Below the pieces are notes generated by a model. That model was not told the origin of the DNA. It did no database searches and was given only the letters and a program-made list of their open reading frames with translations. A DNA stretch of 64,000 bases from Mycolicibacterium flavescens (GTDB lineage Bacteria > Actinomycetota > Actinomycetes > Mycobacteriales > Mycobacteriaceae). The position numbers were made by a program, and so were the translations under genes. Each line of letters begins with the position of its first letter. The stretch's first letter is position 1. Shown here piece after piece: positions 36,350-46,399 of this stretch. Location: assembly GCF_001722335.1 (NCBI RefSeq), contig NZ_MIHA01000010.1:124001-188000 (forward strand), in the 5' to 3' direction.

Positions 36350-37038
36350 TGAAGGACTTCAAGCGACGGCGGGCCCCGCGCGGGTCCGGCGAGCAGCTGC
36401 GCGACGAGATCCTCGACGCGACCACGTCGCTGCTGTTGGAGACCGGCAACGCCAAGGACGTGTCGATCCGGTCGGTGGCGCAGCGGGTCGGGGTGACCCC
36501 GCCGTCGATCTACCTGCACTTCGCCGACAAGGACGCCCTGCTGGACGCGGTGTGCGCACGGTACTTCGAGAAGCTCGACGAGGAGATGCAGAGCGTGGCG
36601 GCCGTTCAGCCGTCGACCATCGAGGTGCTGCGCGCCCAGGGGTTGGCCTACGTGCGGTTCGCGATGAAAACCCCTCAGCTGTACCGCATTGCGGCGATGG
36701 GGGAGAGCCGGCCGGGCAGCGACGTCGACGTGGCGCTGAACAGCTCGGCGTTCGTGCACCTGCGTGCCGCGGTCGAGAAACTGATGGCCGAGGGAATCTA
36801 CCCGCCGGGGGATCCGACCGCCACCGCACTGGAGTTGATGACCGTCGCGCACGGGGTGGCCGCGATGTTGATCTCCAAACCGTATCTGCCGTGGGGCGAC
36901 GTCGAGGACTTCGCCGACCGCGTGCTTCGCGCGGTGTGCCTGGGGCAGATCACGATGGGCGCGCTCGACCCGGAGGCGGCGCCGCCGGAAACCGTTTCAC
37001 GATTGAAGGGACTGCTCGGTGTCGAACACAGTCGATAA
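36349..37038 (+). CDS. TetR-family transcriptional regulator
   Basis: 229 residues. N-terminal helix-turn-helix VSIRSVAQRVGVTPPSIYLHFADKDALLDAV (about 38-68), preceded by a basic arm KDFKRRRAPRG. The C-terminal ligand domain resembles the WHG-type TetR C-domain. One-base overlap with mmpL13 (TGATG) and 20-bp overlap with the following methyltransferase indicate an operon. It likely controls this transporter unit. No copy of the 16-bp palindrome was found near its promoter, so it is only a weak candidate for that regulon. Confidence 0.9.
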   Translation: MKDFKRRRAPRGSGEQLRDEILDATTSLLLETGNAKDVSIRSVAQRVGVTPPSIYLHFADKDALLDAVCARYFEKLDEEMQSVAAVQPSTIEVLRAQGLAYVRFAMKTPQLYRIAAMGESRPGSDVDVALNSSAFVHLRAAVEKLMAEGIYPPGDPTATALELMTVAHGVAAMLISKPYLPWGDVEDFADRVLRAVCLGQITMGALDPEAAPPETVSRLKGLLGVEHSR

Positions 37039-37672
37039 CCCGTTTTTCGCGCGGCTGTGGACGGTGATGTCCGCCCACGAGACCGACGCCATCCGCGAGT
37101 TGCGCCGCCAGAACCTCGCCGGGCTGACCGGCCGGGTGCTCGAAGTCGGTGCCGGAACCGGAACCAACTTCGAGTTCTACCCCGACACGGTCAGCGAGGT
37201 GGTCGCCGTCGAACCCGAGCGCCGGCTCGCCGAACAGGCACAGCAGGCGGCCGCGACGGCACGGGTGCCGGTCACCGTGCGCACCGACACCGTCGAGCAG
37301 TTCATGGCGGCAGGCAATCAGCCGTTCGACGCGGTGGTCTGCTCGCTGGTGCTGTGCTCGGTCGAAGACCCCGAAAATGTTCTGCGGCAACTGCTCTCCC
37401 TGCTGCGGCCCGGTGGCGAACTGCGCTATCTCGAGCACATCGCCGGCTCCGGTGCCCGCGCCCGACTGCAGCGGATCGCCGACGCCACGGTGTGGCCCCG
37501 ACTGCTCGGGAACTGCCACACCCACCGGCACACCGAGGACAGCATCGTGGCCGCGGGCTTCGAGGTGGCCGACGCGAGGCGGGAGTGGACGATGCCGCGA
37601 TGGGCGCCGCTGCCGGTGGCCGAAGTCGCGATCGGCCGCGCCGTGCGGCCCGCGGATCCGCATATCGACTGA
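37019..37672 (+). CDS. Class I SAM-dependent methyltransferase (Rv1147-like)
   Basis: 217 residues. SAM motif I VLEVGAGTGTNFEFYP (about 40-55), acidic residue in VVAVEPERRLA, motif IV FDAVVCSLVLCSVEDP. The outline resembles METTL7-type and phosphatidylethanolamine-methyltransferase-like enzymes. Same place as Rv1147. The GTG start lies inside the tetR gene, so translation is coupled. Substrate unknown, perhaps a lipid or quinone given the MmpL neighbour. Confidence 0.88.
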   Translation: MSNTVDNPFFARLWTVMSAHETDAIRELRRQNLAGLTGRVLEVGAGTGTNFEFYPDTVSEVVAVEPERRLAEQAQQAAATARVPVTVRTDTVEQFMAAGNQPFDAVVCSLVLCSVEDPENVLRQLLSLLRPGGELRYLEHIAGSGARARLQRIADATVWPRLLGNCHTHRHTEDSIVAAGFEVADARREWTMPRWAPLPVAEVAIGRAVRPADPHID

Positions 37673-37750
37673 CACGCGCGACGCGGCTCTGTAGTGTCCG
37701 TCAATATTCAACGGTAGTCCGACAGTCCGTTGCCGATCTGAGGACTACAT

Positions 37751-38923
37751 GTGGCGAGACAGGCAACGCTTTTGACCATCCCCAAATCGCTTGCCGCCGT
37801 GGGCATCGCGCTTCTGCTGTCGGTGTGCGCGCCGCCGGCCCTGGTCAACGCCGACCCCGTGCCGGCGGCGCCCCAGCCCGACGAGGATCCGGCGGGTTTC
37901 GACCTCGACGCGTTGATCGCCGCCGCCCGCACCGAACCCGGCATCACGGTCTACGACCAGACCACCAAGGTCGTGGACACCGCCAAGGGCTTCGCCGCGA
38001 AGTACGGGTTGGAGGCCACCGGGGTGAAGGTCGAGCTCGGGGCCATCGGGAAAGTGCTGGAGGAGAACCGGTCCGGCAACGTCATCGGCGACGTCGTCAT
38101 CAACGAGGACCTTCCGGCGTACGCCGTCGAGCTGCTGGGTCCGGGCGTGCTCGTCAACTGGGTGCCCGGGGACATGAAGGGCTCGATCAAACCCGAGGAC
38201 CAGAACCCGCTGATCGTTCACTACGGCCCGATGGGCTGGGTCTACAACAGCCAGACCTACCCAAGCTGTCCGGTGTCCAACATCTGGCAGCTCACCGACG
38301 ACCAGTTCGACGGACGCGTCGCGATGGCCGATCCGCTCAGCAACGCTAAGTACCCCTACTGGTTCAACTCGATGGCGCTCAACGACGACGCCGCGCTGCG
38401 CGGCGCCTACCGGGAGCACTACGGGACGGAGCTGGTCACCGATCAGCCCGATGCCGCCCACGAGTGGGTCCGGCGTTTCGCGCAGAACAATCCCAGGCTC
38501 ACCCAGAACGACGAGGAAGTCTCCGAAGCTGTCGGCGGCCCCGACCAGCAGAACCCGAGCTTCGGCCCCGTCTCGATGGCCAAGTTCCGCAACAACGCGC
38601 AGAAGGGCTACCACCTGGCTCTGTGCGACGGCATGAAACCGTGGGCGCTGCAATCGTTCCCGTCGGCGATCGCGTACGCCGCGAAGACCGACAGCCCCAA
38701 CGCCGCCAAGCTCTACATCCACTACATGCTGACCGAAGAGGGCTTCGGAACTCAACTCGCCGACGGCAAGCCCTCCGCGAACTCCCAGATACCCGCACCG
38801 GACGACCCGTCCAACGTCAAGGACTTCCTGGACCAGATGGCGCCGTTCCCCAGCGCCGACCTCGTCAGCGACTACCGCAGCAAGACCGCGTGGGACGACT
38901 TCTGGCGCCGCTCGCGCGGCTGA
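37751..38923 (+). CDS. Periplasmic solute-binding protein (orphan, ABC-type)
   Basis: 390 residues. A signal peptide (1-34, cut near VNA-DP) precedes a type-2 substrate-binding fold like iron/polyamine binding proteins: FAAKYGLEATGVKVELG, PLIVHYGPMGWVYNS, MADPLSNAKYPYWFNSMA, SFPSAIAYAAKTDSPNAAKLYIHYML. No lipobox, unusual for Gram-positive binding proteins, though mycobacteria have some secreted ones. GAGGA lies 7 nt before the GTG. No permease or ATPase gene is adjacent. Confidence 0.85.
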   Translation: MARQATLLTIPKSLAAVGIALLLSVCAPPALVNADPVPAAPQPDEDPAGFDLDALIAAARTEPGITVYDQTTKVVDTAKGFAAKYGLEATGVKVELGAIGKVLEENRSGNVIGDVVINEDLPAYAVELLGPGVLVNWVPGDMKGSIKPEDQNPLIVHYGPMGWVYNSQTYPSCPVSNIWQLTDDQFDGRVAMADPLSNAKYPYWFNSMALNDDAALRGAYREHYGTELVTDQPDAAHEWVRRFAQNNPRLTQNDEEVSEAVGGPDQQNPSFGPVSMAKFRNNAQKGYHLALCDGMKPWALQSFPSAIAYAAKTDSPNAAKLYIHYMLTEEGFGTQLADGKPSANSQIPAPDDPSNVKDFLDQMAPFPSADLVSDYRSKTAWDDFWRRSRG

Positions 38924-38929
38924 CCCGGC

Positions 38930-39643
38930 TCAGTCCAGAAGTGCGGGCAGGCGTTGCAGCAGGGTGGGCAGCGCGGTGGCGGCGGATTCGCGCAGCGACA
39001 CCGTCGCCGAATCCGACAGCGGGGTCGGTTCGGGGTTGACCTCGATGACCGGAATGCCATTCGACAGAGCGAACTCCGGTAACCCGGCCGCGGGGTAGAC
39101 GATCGACGAGGTGCCGACCACGACGACGAGATCGGCTCCGGTGACCGCTTCGACTGAACGCTGCCATGCGTCCTCGGGAAGAGCCTCGCCGAACCACACC
39201 ACGCTGGGCCGGATCATCCCGCCGCACACGCAGTGCGGCGGGTCGACGGCCTCCACCGGCTCGGGCATCTCCGGCAGATCGCCCTCGAAGTTCGAATGGC
39301 AGACGTCGCAACGGAATTCGAACAGGCTGCCGTGAAGGTGGTAGACCTTCCTGCTGCCCGCGCGTTCGTGCAGGTTGTCGACGTTCTGGGTGACGACGTG
39401 CACGTCGGCGTAGTCCTGCCAGGCGGCGACCGCGCGGTGGCCGTTGTTGGGTTCCACCGCGCTCATCATGTAGTGACGCCACAGGTACCACGCCCACACC
39501 CGTTCGGGGTGCGCCCGCCAACCGTCCGAGCTGGAGATCTCGTAGGGGTCGACCTTGGCCCACAGCCCGGTCTCGGCGTCCCGGAACGTGGGCACGCCGC
39601 TCTCGGCGGAGATACCCGCGCCGCTGAGGACAGCTACTTGCAC
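38930..39643 (-). CDS. cobB: NAD-dependent protein deacylase (sirtuin, class III)
   Basis: 237 residues, corresponding to Rv1151c. [15 protein letters not shown] binds [24 protein letters not shown] supplies catalytic His; CDVC and CVCGG form the zinc site; [15 protein letters not shown] follows. Y-L-W-R (near 53-56) is the Tyr-x-x-Arg signature of class III sirtuins, which prefer succinyl- or other acidic acyl-lysines. In mycobacteria it reactivates acetylated acetyl-CoA synthetase. Probable leaderless start: TAGTTT lies 6 nt before GTG 39643. Divergent from the GntR gene. Confidence 0.92.
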   Translation of the reverse strand: MQVAVLSGAGISAESGVPTFRDAETGLWAKVDPYEISSSDGWRAHPERVWAWYLWRHYMMSAVEPNNGHRAVAAWQDYADVHVVTQNVDNLHERAGSRKVYHLHGSLFEFRCDVCHSNFEGDLPEMPEPVEAVDPPHCVCGGMIRPSVVWFGEALPEDAWQRSVEAVTGADLVVVVGTSSIVYPAAGLPEFALSNGIPVIEVNPEPTPLSDSATVSLRESAATALPTLLQRLPALLD

Positions 39644-39649
39644 ATGACC

Positions 39650-39655
39650 AAACTA
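39650..39655 (-). promoter_or_regulatory. Leaderless -10 TAGTTT for the sirtuin gene
   Basis: Minus-strand TAGTTT is 6 nt before the GTG at 39643. Confidence 0.5.
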
Positions 39656-39679
39656 GCGGCTCTGCGTAATACTTAGCAC

Positions 39680-40045
39680 GTGGCCAACTTGGGGGATTGG
39701 GTACGTATCGATCAGCGCACGTCAGGCGCCTTGTTCGACCAGCTCCGGACGCAGATCATCGACGGCGTGCGCGACGGGCGGCTGCCGCCGGGCACCCGGC
39801 TGCCGACCGTGCGCGAGCTCGCCGGTCAGCTCGGGCTGGCGGTGAACACCGTCGCGCGGGCGTACCGGGAGCTCGAGACCGCGGGCATCGTCGAGACACG
39901 CGGCCGGTTCGGGACGTTCATCGCGCGGGCGGATCCGGCCGACGAGGCGATGGCCGCCGCCGCGCACACGTACGTGTCGGCGGCCAAGTCGCTGGGGATC
40001 GACAAGGCCGAGGCGCTGCGCTACGTCGAAGCGGCTTTCGACTAG
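39680..40045 (+). CDS. GntR-family regulator (YtrA-like, short)
   Basis: 121 residues, corresponding to Rv1152. A winged helix-turn-helix (about 12-75) contains [33 protein letters not shown] and [26 protein letters not shown]. The short helical tail (80-121) without a sugar or fatty-acid effector domain fits the YtrA subfamily. It probably regulates itself and perhaps the divergent sirtuin gene 36 bp away. Its TAG stop shares CTAG with the stop of the convergent methyltransferase. Confidence 0.92.
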   Translation: MANLGDWVRIDQRTSGALFDQLRTQIIDGVRDGRLPPGTRLPTVRELAGQLGLAVNTVARAYRELETAGIVETRGRFGTFIARADPADEAMAAAAHTYVSAAKSLGIDKAEALRYVEAAFD

Positions 40046-40878
40046 CCGAACTCGAGCAGCGTGAACACCGGCCGGACGGGGTCGAACAGCGGTATCCGCT
40101 GAATCGTCCACAGCACGGCGTTGACCGCCGCGCCGCGGCCGGGCGGCAGCGGCACATCGTGCACGGCGCGGATCCCGGGCACCTCGTTGACGAGGTTGGC
40201 GACCTGCGACGGGGTCATCGAGAACGGCATCGGCGGGACCCGGTAGCTCAGCGACGGCCGCAGCAGGCCCTTGGTGATCAGCCGGGCGAACCACGCCGGC
40301 GGCAGGTCGAACATCATCGCACCGCCGGGGAACCGGCGTGCGCACTCGGTGATCAACCCCAACGCCTCGTGCGGCTGCAGGTACATCAGCAGCCCCTCGG
40401 CGGTGATGAAGACGCCGTCCTCGGCGTCGACCTGATCCATCCAGCTGTAGTCCAGCGCCGACTGGGCGAGCATCCGCACCCGGTCCGAGGCGGGCAGCAG
40501 CTTTCGGCGCAACTCCACCATCGGCGGCAGGTCAACGGTGAGCCAACGGAATTCGTGTCCGACATCGGAGGCGTCGAGCCGGTAGAAGCTGGTCTGCAGG
40601 CCCTCGGCGAGCGCCACCACCGTCGCGCGCGGGTGATCGCCGAGGTAGCGTCGCGTCTCCTTGTCGAACGCCTTCGCGCGCACCGCCATGTCCTGGCGGC
40701 GTGAGGGCCCGAACTTGGAGTAGTCGAAGTCGATGGAGTCGGCGAGTCGGATCGCCATGGGGTCCTCGATCAGGGCGTCGGGGCGGCGGGCCTCGGTCGC
40801 GCGGACCTGCAGCGTCATCAGCGCGGTCTCGGAGACTCCGCTGAGCGCGCTGCCGTCGACCTTGGGCGTGGAGTTCAC
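40042..40878 (-). CDS. LCMT/TcmP-type O-methyltransferase (Omt-like)
   Basis: 278 residues. [17 protein letters not shown] is the SAM motif of the leucine carboxyl methyltransferase-like family, followed by [16 protein letters not shown] and [18 protein letters not shown]. Location matches Rv1153c (omt). About half of its residues appear shared with the gene at 41404-42234, so the two are paralogues flanking a DUF1697 gene. Leaderless start likely: TACCCT lies 7 nt before GTG 40878. Substrate unknown. Confidence 0.9.
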   Translation of the reverse strand: MNSTPKVDGSALSGVSETALMTLQVRATEARRPDALIEDPMAIRLADSIDFDYSKFGPSRRQDMAVRAKAFDKETRRYLGDHPRATVVALAEGLQTSFYRLDASDVGHEFRWLTVDLPPMVELRRKLLPASDRVRMLAQSALDYSWMDQVDAEDGVFITAEGLLMYLQPHEALGLITECARRFPGGAMMFDLPPAWFARLITKGLLRPSLSYRVPPMPFSMTPSQVANLVNEVPGIRAVHDVPLPPGRGAAVNAVLWTIQRIPLFDPVRPVFTLLEFG

Positions 40879-40891
40879 GAACGCGAGGGTA

Positions 40892-41403
40892 CTAGCGCAG
40901 CAGTTTGTCCACTGTGCGCAGGTTGCGGGTGGTGGTCGCCGACTTGTACCGCTTCTTGCCCATGGTCTTGCCGATCGTCGTGGCGAGCGTCGCCGACCGC
41001 GGCACCTGCCAGTAGATGACGCCGTCGCCGCGTGCGATCTTCTCGTGCGCGCCCTCGGGCAGCGCGGCGAGTTCGTCGAGCACCTGCTCGTCGGACACGA
41101 ACGTCACGTAGGAGTGGTGACCGTCGACCTCGCGCTCGAACGGGAACGCCGCCGAGATCGCCGCCACCACATCGAGGGGGTACACCAGCACCCAGGCGTC
41201 GTAGCCGAAGGTCTCGCGCAGGGCCTTCTGCGCCGTGTCGCGCACCGCCGCGGTGTCTTTCCGGCTGTCGAGCAGTACGTTGCCGCTGGCGAGAATCGTT
41301 CGTACACCGGTGAATCCGGCGGACTCGAACGTCGAAGCGACCTCCGCCATCTTGAGGTTCACGCCGCCGACGTTGACGCCGCGCAGGAGGACCGCATACC
41401 GGG

Positions 41404-41407
<4 letters not shown>
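40892..41407 (-). CDS. DUF1697 family protein
   Basis: 171 residues. N-terminal YAVLLRGVNVGGVNLKMAEV and TILASGNVLLDS are the DUF1697 signatures; later WVLVYPLDVVAAIS and MGKKRYKSATTTRNLRTVDKL. Function of the family is not known; it is soluble. The GTG start overlaps the stop of the upstream methyltransferase (GTGA), so the two are co-translated. Confidence 0.9.
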
Positions 41408-42708
<1,301 letters not shown>

Positions 42709-42723
42709 AGCTACGCTGCCGTC

Positions 42724-42894
42724 ATGGCATCGGATGCACCGGAAGACGACACCAAGCGCAAGTTCCGGGAAGCGCTGGAGCGCAAGAACGCCAAGGCGGC
42801 CGGCGGCGGTGACCACAAGGACGGCGGCGCCAAGCAGCCGCGCGCGCACGGACCGGTCGAGAACCGGCGGGAGTTCCGGCGCAAGAGCGGCTAA
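42724..42894 (+). CDS. Small basic DUF5302 protein (Rv1155A-like)
   Basis: 56 residues, very hydrophilic: MASDAPEDDTKRKFREALE then KNAKAAGGGDHKDGG and RREFRRKSG. Conserved in actinobacteria beside the Rv1155 gene; function unknown. Leaderless -10 TACGCT (42712-42717) lies 6 nt before the ATG. Its TAA stop overlaps the stop of the convergent MFS gene (CTAA). Confidence 0.88.
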   Translation: MASDAPEDDTKRKFREALERKNAKAAGGGDHKDGGAKQPRAHGPVENRREFRRKSG

Positions 42895-44087
42895 GCCGCC
42901 GGCCGCCGCTCGCGGACCAGGATCGCCGCCAGACAGATCGCCGCGAGTACGGCCACGCCCACCGCGAAACTGACCCCCGCGGCGCGCAGCCCCCACTGCT
43001 GGGCGGCCAACCCGACGCCGACCACCGGCACCGAGATCGCCACGTAGCCGATGACGAAATAGGTGGAGTTGACCTCGGCTCGGCGTTCGGCCGGGCAGCC
43101 CTCGGAGATGGCGGCCAGGCCCCGGCTGAAGCTCATACCTTGACCGGCGCCGGACACAACCGCTGCCGCGATCAGCCCGATCAACGACGAGAACTGCAGT
43201 CCGCCAGCGAGAATCACCATCCCGGCGACCAGGATCGCGCAGCCGATCGCCAACGCGCGCTGTGGGGCCATCGTGTTGGTGACCACCTGGGTCAGCGCGG
43301 ACGCGGCGAACACCGAACCGGCGATCAGCCCGGCGACGGCGTGGTTGTCGATTCCGACGACGTCGACGACGAACGACGGCGCCACCGCCGCGAACAGTCC
43401 CGTCACCGCGAATCCCGCGAACCCGGCGATGCCGGCGAGGATGAACACCGGTCGCACCTGCTGCGGCACCGACAACCGCTGCACGGCGATCCGGCCCGAC
43501 CGCGGGGACGTCTCCGGCACCAGCAGCACGGCCGCCCCCGCGAGAACGGCCAGCACCAGATGCACGACGAAGCTCAGGTGCAGTGGGTGCGGCGCGTACT
43601 CCACGAGCACGCCGGCCACCATCGGACCCGCGCCGAGACCGCCGATGTTGGCGACGGTGGCCACGGCGGCGGCCCTGCTGCGCCAGTGCGGCGGGGCGGC
43701 CTCGACGATCGCCGCGGTCGCGGTGCCGGTGAAGATGCCTGCCGAGAGCCCCGAGAACATCCGGGCGACGAGCAGCAGCGGCACCGAGTCCGCCGCGAGG
43801 AACACCGCGCCGCTGATCAGCGCGGCCACCACCCCGGCGAGCAGCATCGGACGCCGTCCGATCGCGTCGGACCACCGGCCGAACGCCAGCAGCGCGAACA
43901 GCACGCCGCCCGCGTAGGCGGCGTAGACGATCGTGGTGGTGAACACCTGGAAGTTCATCTGCTCGCCGTAGAGCGCGTACATCGGCGTCGGCATCGTGGT
44001 GCCGAGCATGATCGCGGCGAAGGCGTAGGCCAGCAGCGGGAACGCCACGCGGGTGTTCGGGCGGGCGATCGTGGGGGCCTCAGACAT
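42891..44087 (-). CDS. Major facilitator superfamily transporter (sugar/drug efflux type)
   Basis: 398 residues, twelve predicted helices. Loop 2-3 motif GRWSDAIGRRPML, helix 4 LLLVARMFSGLSAGIFTGTATA, and FSRGLAAISEGCPAERRAEVNSTYF in the second half. Likely an exporter of small molecules; substrate unknown. ATG 44087 has AGGAAG about 12-17 nt upstream; a TTG at 44099 would extend it by four residues. The 25-bp inverted repeat lies 19 bp upstream. Confidence 0.88.
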   Translation of the reverse strand: MSEAPTIARPNTRVAFPLLAYAFAAIMLGTTMPTPMYALYGEQMNFQVFTTTIVYAAYAGGVLFALLAFGRWSDAIGRRPMLLAGVVAALISGAVFLAADSVPLLLVARMFSGLSAGIFTGTATAAIVEAAPPHWRSRAAAVATVANIGGLGAGPMVAGVLVEYAPHPLHLSFVVHLVLAVLAGAAVLLVPETSPRSGRIAVQRLSVPQQVRPVFILAGIAGFAGFAVTGLFAAVAPSFVVDVVGIDNHAVAGLIAGSVFAASALTQVVTNTMAPQRALAIGCAILVAGMVILAGGLQFSSLIGLIAAAVVSGAGQGMSFSRGLAAISEGCPAERRAEVNSTYFVIGYVAISVPVVGVGLAAQQWGLRAAGVSFAVGVAVLAAICLAAILVRERRPAA

Positions 44088-44105
44088 GTCGAGGTGCAAC
44101 TTCCT

Positions 44106-44170
44106 GCCGCGAAACTGTATTCCAGCAGGCGGTCACTCGGACTTTGCCTGCTGGAATACAGTTTCGCGGC
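44106..44170. repeat. Perfect 25-bp inverted repeat
   Basis: Arms 44106-44130 and 44146-44170 are exact reverse complements around a 15-nt loop; the core is GAAACTGTATTCCAGCAGG. It starts 6 nt beyond the minus-strand symporter stop and is 19 bp upstream of the MFS start. It has no T-run. May act as a U-less terminator or an attenuator for the MFS gene. Confidence 0.9.
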
Positions 44171-44176
44171 GGTGAA

Positions 44177-45811
44177 CTAGTGAGCGACGGCCTTCTCGGC
44201 GCCGACACCGGTGAGCGAGCGGACCTCGAACTCGGCGTTGATGTCGGGATCGCCGCGGTCCGGGGAGCTCAGCGTGCCGATGATGCCGAGCAGGAACGCC
44301 AGCGGGATCGACACGATGCCGGGGTTGGCCAGCGGGAACCAGGCGAAGTCGACGCTCGAGAGCATCGCGGTCTTGGTGCCCGACACCGCCGGGGAGAACA
44401 CGATCAGCACGATCGTCGAGATCAGCCCGCCGTACATGCTCCACAGCGCGCCGCGGGTGTTGAACCGCGGCCAGTACAGCGAGTAGATGATGGTCGGCAG
44501 GTTGGCTGCGGCGGCCACCGCGAACGCCAGCGCCACCAGGAACGCGATGTTCTGCTCGGCCGCCAGGATGCCCAGGCCGATCGAGAGCACACCGAGCACC
44601 ACCACGGTGATCCGCGAGACCCGCACCTGCTCGCTCTCGGAGACCCGATCGCTCTTGAGCACGCTGGCGTAGATGTCGTGCGCGAACGACGTCGCCGCGG
44701 TGATGGTCAGGCCCGCGACGACCGCGAGAATCGTCGCGAACGCCACCGCCGAGATGATGCCGAGCAGGATCACGCCGCCGAGTTCGAACGCCAGCAGCGG
44801 GGCCGCCGCGTTCTGCCCGCCGGGTGCGGCCAGGATCGTGTCGGGGCCGACGAGCGCGGCCGCACCGTATCCGAGCGCGAGGGTGAACAGGTAGAACGCG
44901 CCGATCAGCACGATCGCCCAGACCACCGAGCGGCGGGCCTCCTTGGCCGTCGGCACCGTGTAGAAGCGCATCAACACGTGCGGCAGGCCCGCGGTGCCGA
45001 GCACCAGTGCCAGCGCCAGCGAGATGAAGTTGATCTGCGAGGTGAGCGACGCACCGTACTGGGCGCCGGGGGCGAGGACGTCGCGGCCGGCGACAGCTTC
45101 GTTGCTCGACCCGGAGACCGCCGACTGGGCGGCGCCGAGGATCTCGGAGAAGTTGGCGCCGAACTTGCCGAGCACCCACACCGTCATCAGCGCCGCGCCG
45201 CCGATCAGCAGCACCGCCTTGATGATCTGCACCCAGGTGGTGCCCTTCATGCCGCCGATCAGCACGTAGACGATCATCAGCAGACCCACCACCGCGATCA
45301 CCAGGGCCTGGCCGGCGTCGCTGGTGACGTTGAGTAGCAGCGCGACCAGGCCGCCGGCGCCCGCCATCTGCGCGAGCAGGTAGAACAGGCAGACCGCCAG
45401 CGTCGTGGTGGCCGCGGCCATCCGCACCGGACGTTGTTTGAGCCGGAAGCTCAGCACGTCGGCCATCGTGAATTTGCCTGCGTTGCGCAGCAATTCGGCG
45501 ACCAGCAGCAGGGCGACCAGCCAGGCCACCAGGAAGCCGATGGAGTAGAGGAAGCCGTCATAGCCGTAGACGGCGATGGCGCCGGCGATGCCCAGGAAGC
45601 TGGCCGCCGACAGGTAGTCACCCGAGATCGCGATGCCGTTCTGCGGGCCGGTGAACGAGCGGCCTGCAGTGAAGAACTCCGCGGCCGTCGCGTTCTTCTT
45701 GCTGGCGCGGATCACGATGTAGAGGGTGACCGCGACGAACAGCGCGAAGATGCCGATGTTGGCGATCGGGTTGCCGACGGTGGTGTCGGCCTGGGCCAGA
45801 AGCGTGGTCAT
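44177..45811 (-). CDS. Cation/acetate-type sodium:solute symporter (ActP-like)
   Basis: 544 residues, thirteen predicted helices. GPQNGIAISGDYLSAASFLGIAGAIA and LPHVLMRFYTVPTAKEARRS are the SSS signatures close to ActP and MctC monocarboxylate carriers. It starts with ATGA overlap after a DUF485 gene, the same pairing as yjcH-actP. It should import acetate, pyruvate or similar acids. Encoded downstream of a second symporter and a LytS/LytTR system, which may control it. Confidence 0.92.
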   Translation of the reverse strand: MTTLLAQADTTVGNPIANIGIFALFVAVTLYIVIRASKKNATAAEFFTAGRSFTGPQNGIAISGDYLSAASFLGIAGAIAVYGYDGFLYSIGFLVAWLVALLLVAELLRNAGKFTMADVLSFRLKQRPVRMAAATTTLAVCLFYLLAQMAGAGGLVALLLNVTSDAGQALVIAVVGLLMIVYVLIGGMKGTTWVQIIKAVLLIGGAALMTVWVLGKFGANFSEILGAAQSAVSGSSNEAVAGRDVLAPGAQYGASLTSQINFISLALALVLGTAGLPHVLMRFYTVPTAKEARRSVVWAIVLIGAFYLFTLALGYGAAALVGPDTILAAPGGQNAAAPLLAFELGGVILLGIISAVAFATILAVVAGLTITAATSFAHDIYASVLKSDRVSESEQVRVSRITVVVLGVLSIGLGILAAEQNIAFLVALAFAVAAAANLPTIIYSLYWPRFNTRGALWSMYGGLISTIVLIVFSPAVSGTKTAMLSSVDFAWFPLANPGIVSIPLAFLLGIIGTLSSPDRGDPDINAEFEVRSLTGVGAEKAVAH

Positions 45812-46158
45812 TCCGCACCGCCTTCGAGCTTGTTGCGGATCGCCTCGGCCCGCGGGTCGAGCTCACGGTTGGCGAAGCGGACGTAGATGGCGGTGATGAC
45901 GAACGTCGAGACGAACTGGCCGAGGCCGATCAGCAGGCCGACGTTGATGTTGCCCCACACCGGGATCGCCATGAACTCGTGGGCGAACGCGCCGAGGATG
46001 ACGTAGGCGGCGTACCAGATCAGGAACACCGCGCTCATCGGGAACACGAAGCGGCGCAGCCGGCTGCGCAGCTCCTGAAACTCGGGACTGGCCTGTACGG
46101 CCCGGAACTCGGCGCCGCTGACCGGGGTGTCCCGGTGCGGCATGTCTAGTTGGGGCAT
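45808..46158 (-). CDS. DUF485 membrane protein (YjcH-like)
   Basis: 116 residues, two transmembrane helices (about 45-68, FVFPMSAVFLIWYAAYVILGAF, and about 78-100). F-x-x-V-Q-x-S-P-E-F-Q-E-L near the N-terminus is the DUF485 motif. These proteins accompany ActP-type symporters. ATG 46158 has CAGGAG 6 nt upstream; stop overlaps the symporter start. Confidence 0.92.
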   Translation of the reverse strand: MPQLDMPHRDTPVSGAEFRAVQASPEFQELRSRLRRFVFPMSAVFLIWYAAYVILGAFAHEFMAIPVWGNINVGLLIGLGQFVSTFVITAIYVRFANRELDPRAEAIRNKLEGGAE

Positions 46159-46327
46159 CGCGGACTCCTGACTCGGATGTGAACGGCTCAACTGCAGAAG
46201 TTAGAAGAGATGTGGGTCACATACCCACAGCTGGGAGGGTCCACGCGCTGAAGTCCGGCAGCGGTGCGGTGAACGGTCGATCGACGACGATGAGCGGTGA
46301 GCGGTGAGTCGTGAGTCGCCTTTCTCT

Positions 46328-46389
46328 GGCGAGCAGACGCAAACTGCCCTGAAACGGCGCAGAAAGTGGTCACTTTGCGTCTGCTCGCC
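46328..46389. repeat. Long intergenic inverted repeat (16-bp perfect arms)
   Basis: Arms GGCGAGCAGACGCAAA (46328-46343) and its complement (46374-46389), with a 30-nt loop. The arm sequence matches the outer arm of 29262-29323. It ends 10 nt beyond the minus-strand stop at 46400; a run of eight A (46392-46399) lies between the hairpin and the stop. Confidence 0.85.
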
Positions 46390-46399
46390 GGAAAAAAAA

